A stretch of DNA of 64,000 bases from a virus, in the IMG/VR virus record IMGVR_UViG_3300036823_000160, positions 1-64,000 of that record; one strand, written 5' to 3'. The translations under genes were made by a program, and so were the position numbers. The notes beneath the pieces are model-generated. The model saw only the letters and a list, made by a program, of their open reading frames with translations, was not told the DNA's origin and did no database searches. Positions 63,273-64,000 of this stretch are shown one piece after another (position 1 is the first letter of the stretch; each line of letters opens with the position of its first letter).

Positions 63273-64000
63273 AGTTGCTTCGCCTGGATCTCGGAGAACC
63301 AGTCCGCCGTTCGCCCGTGAGTATCTCCGACGTTCTTAACGTCCTCGATGCGAAAGTTCCCGTTGATCGTCTCGCTGACGAGCTGCATCAGCCGGCCCGG
63401 AACGGCACGCGTGTCGATCTGGCTCTTGACCTTTAGGATCGGTGGTTTCCCTAGCGTCTTGGGGACGCTGTAGTCCGGTGCGCCGACCATGCCCGTCGCC
63501 TGTGAAACCACAATCGCAGGCAGTGTCCCCGACGTGGTCACGACGCCGTTGCCGTCGATGACATCGCGTTCGCCGAGGATCTGAAGCTGCTGGTCCTGGA
63601 TACTCCATCCGAGCCCGCTGGGATCGAGGACCTTGGTGAGCACGTCCTGCGCAGGCCCGTGAAACGTGAACCCGTTGTTGGCGATCGCGGCCACGAGCGC
63701 GGTCGCGCCCTTCGCGTTCTTCGGAACCACGAGCCCCATGGACGCCGCTGCGATCTGGAGCGCCTGCGTGCCCGTGACCGGACCACCCAGGCCCGCCGAC
63801 ACGCGCGCGTTGTCGATCGCACGCTGCCCGTCCGCGAGCTGGATCTTCGTCGTCCAGTTCGGGGGCTCGTGCTTGCTCTCGTCCTCGCGAACATCGCCCT
63901 GGAACAGGATCGCATAGCTGCCGGTGTCGTATGCGACCTCGAGTTGAACGTTGAGCGGCCGCTTCTTGAGAGCCGCGCGCGTCGCCTCGTTCAGGTTCGA
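63269..64000 (-). CDS. baseplate hub protein (gp27/gpD-like), N-terminus outside the window
   Basis: At least 243 residues are visible; the frame stays open to the window edge ('SNLNEATRAALKKRPLNVQLEVAYD', 'LFQGDVREDESKHEPPNWTTKIQL', 'DNARVSAGLGGPVTGTQALQIAAASMG'). These are features of phage hub proteins of the gp27/gpD superfamily, which sit on the spike. 'VLDPSGLGWSIQDQQLQIL' and 'LPAIVVSQATGMVGAPDYS' continue the pattern. GTGA overlap with the spike gene. Confidence 0.8.
   Translation of the reverse strand, partial: SNLNEATRAALKKRPLNVQLEVAYDTGSYAILFQGDVREDESKHEPPNWTTKIQLADGQRAIDNARVSAGLGGPVTGTQALQIAAASMGLVVPKNAKGATALVAAIANNGFTFHGPAQDVLTKVLDPSGLGWSIQDQQLQILGERDVIDGNGVVTTSGTLPAIVVSQATGMVGAPDYSVPKTLGKPPILKVKSQIDTRAVPGRLMQLVSETINGNFRIEDVKNVGDTHGRTADWFSEIQAKQL

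Noticed and set aside
1-64000. tRNA or rRNA genes
   Set aside because: No cloverleaf-like or rRNA-like sequence was seen by eye; a covariance-model search would be needed to exclude a divergent tRNA.

Overview
This window is a large piece of a tailed, contractile (myovirus-type) bacteriophage or prophage genome. It is very GC-rich and has dense, heavily overlapping genes. It carries a terminase large subunit, a baseplate hub, a Gp138-like spike, a gp25-like wedge, a baseplate J protein, a tail protein and fibres. Lysis genes, a family A DNA polymerase, a primase-helicase, several DNA methyltransferases and a large set of small unknown genes complete it. The lipoprotein style (short signal, Cys, then Asp/Ala-rich linkers) and base composition suggest a Myxococcota (Polyangia-like) host; that is inference. 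No portal, capsid, integrase, tRNA or rRNA gene is visible.

Layout. 1-7.6 kb: a mixed-strand left region with the end of a tandem-repeat protein, a Mom-like DNA modification gene, small unknown genes and three leftward genes. These surround the only long non-coding stretch (6167-6642). 7.8-17 kb (+): small genes, an SF2 helicase, terminase, an adenine methyltransferase and a repeat-expanded cytosine methyltransferase. 17-34 kb (+): replication and recombination (PD-(D/E)XK nucleases, primase/VapE-like helicase, second SF2 helicase, DUF669-like protein, split DNA polymerase A), plus an Acb2/Tad1-type anti-defence gene between two related lipoproteins. 34-48.9 kb (+): accessory genes, including a beta-helix lipoprotein, DUF1643, ASCH, a second adenine/cytosine-N4 methyltransferase, HNH, a glycosyltransferase, a DEDDh exonuclease, SLOG and a RuvC-like resolvase. 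48.9-64 kb (-): an ECF-type sigma factor, endolysin, DUF5664-like protein, metallophosphoesterase, holin-like proteins and the tail tip. One rightward lipoprotein esterase (moron) is inserted among the baseplate genes.

Regulation is the striking part. Seventeen near-identical bipartite elements (GAAAGC, 15-16 bases, GGGTTC) sit just before genes on both strands. In 15 of the 17 a start codon follows only 7-11 bases after the second box, the geometry of a promoter making leaderless mRNA. The phage encodes its own ECF-type sigma factor, an obvious but untested candidate for reading them. A second element (core TCCCTGGTCA or TCACTGGTCA) recurs at start codons of the left-arm genes. It also forms a perfect 12-base inverted repeat upstream of the sigma gene, which looks like operators of a phage regulator. 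Downstream genes in each transcript are joined by 4-base stop/start overlaps (GTGA, ATGA, TTGA), mostly without a clear Shine-Dalgarno site.
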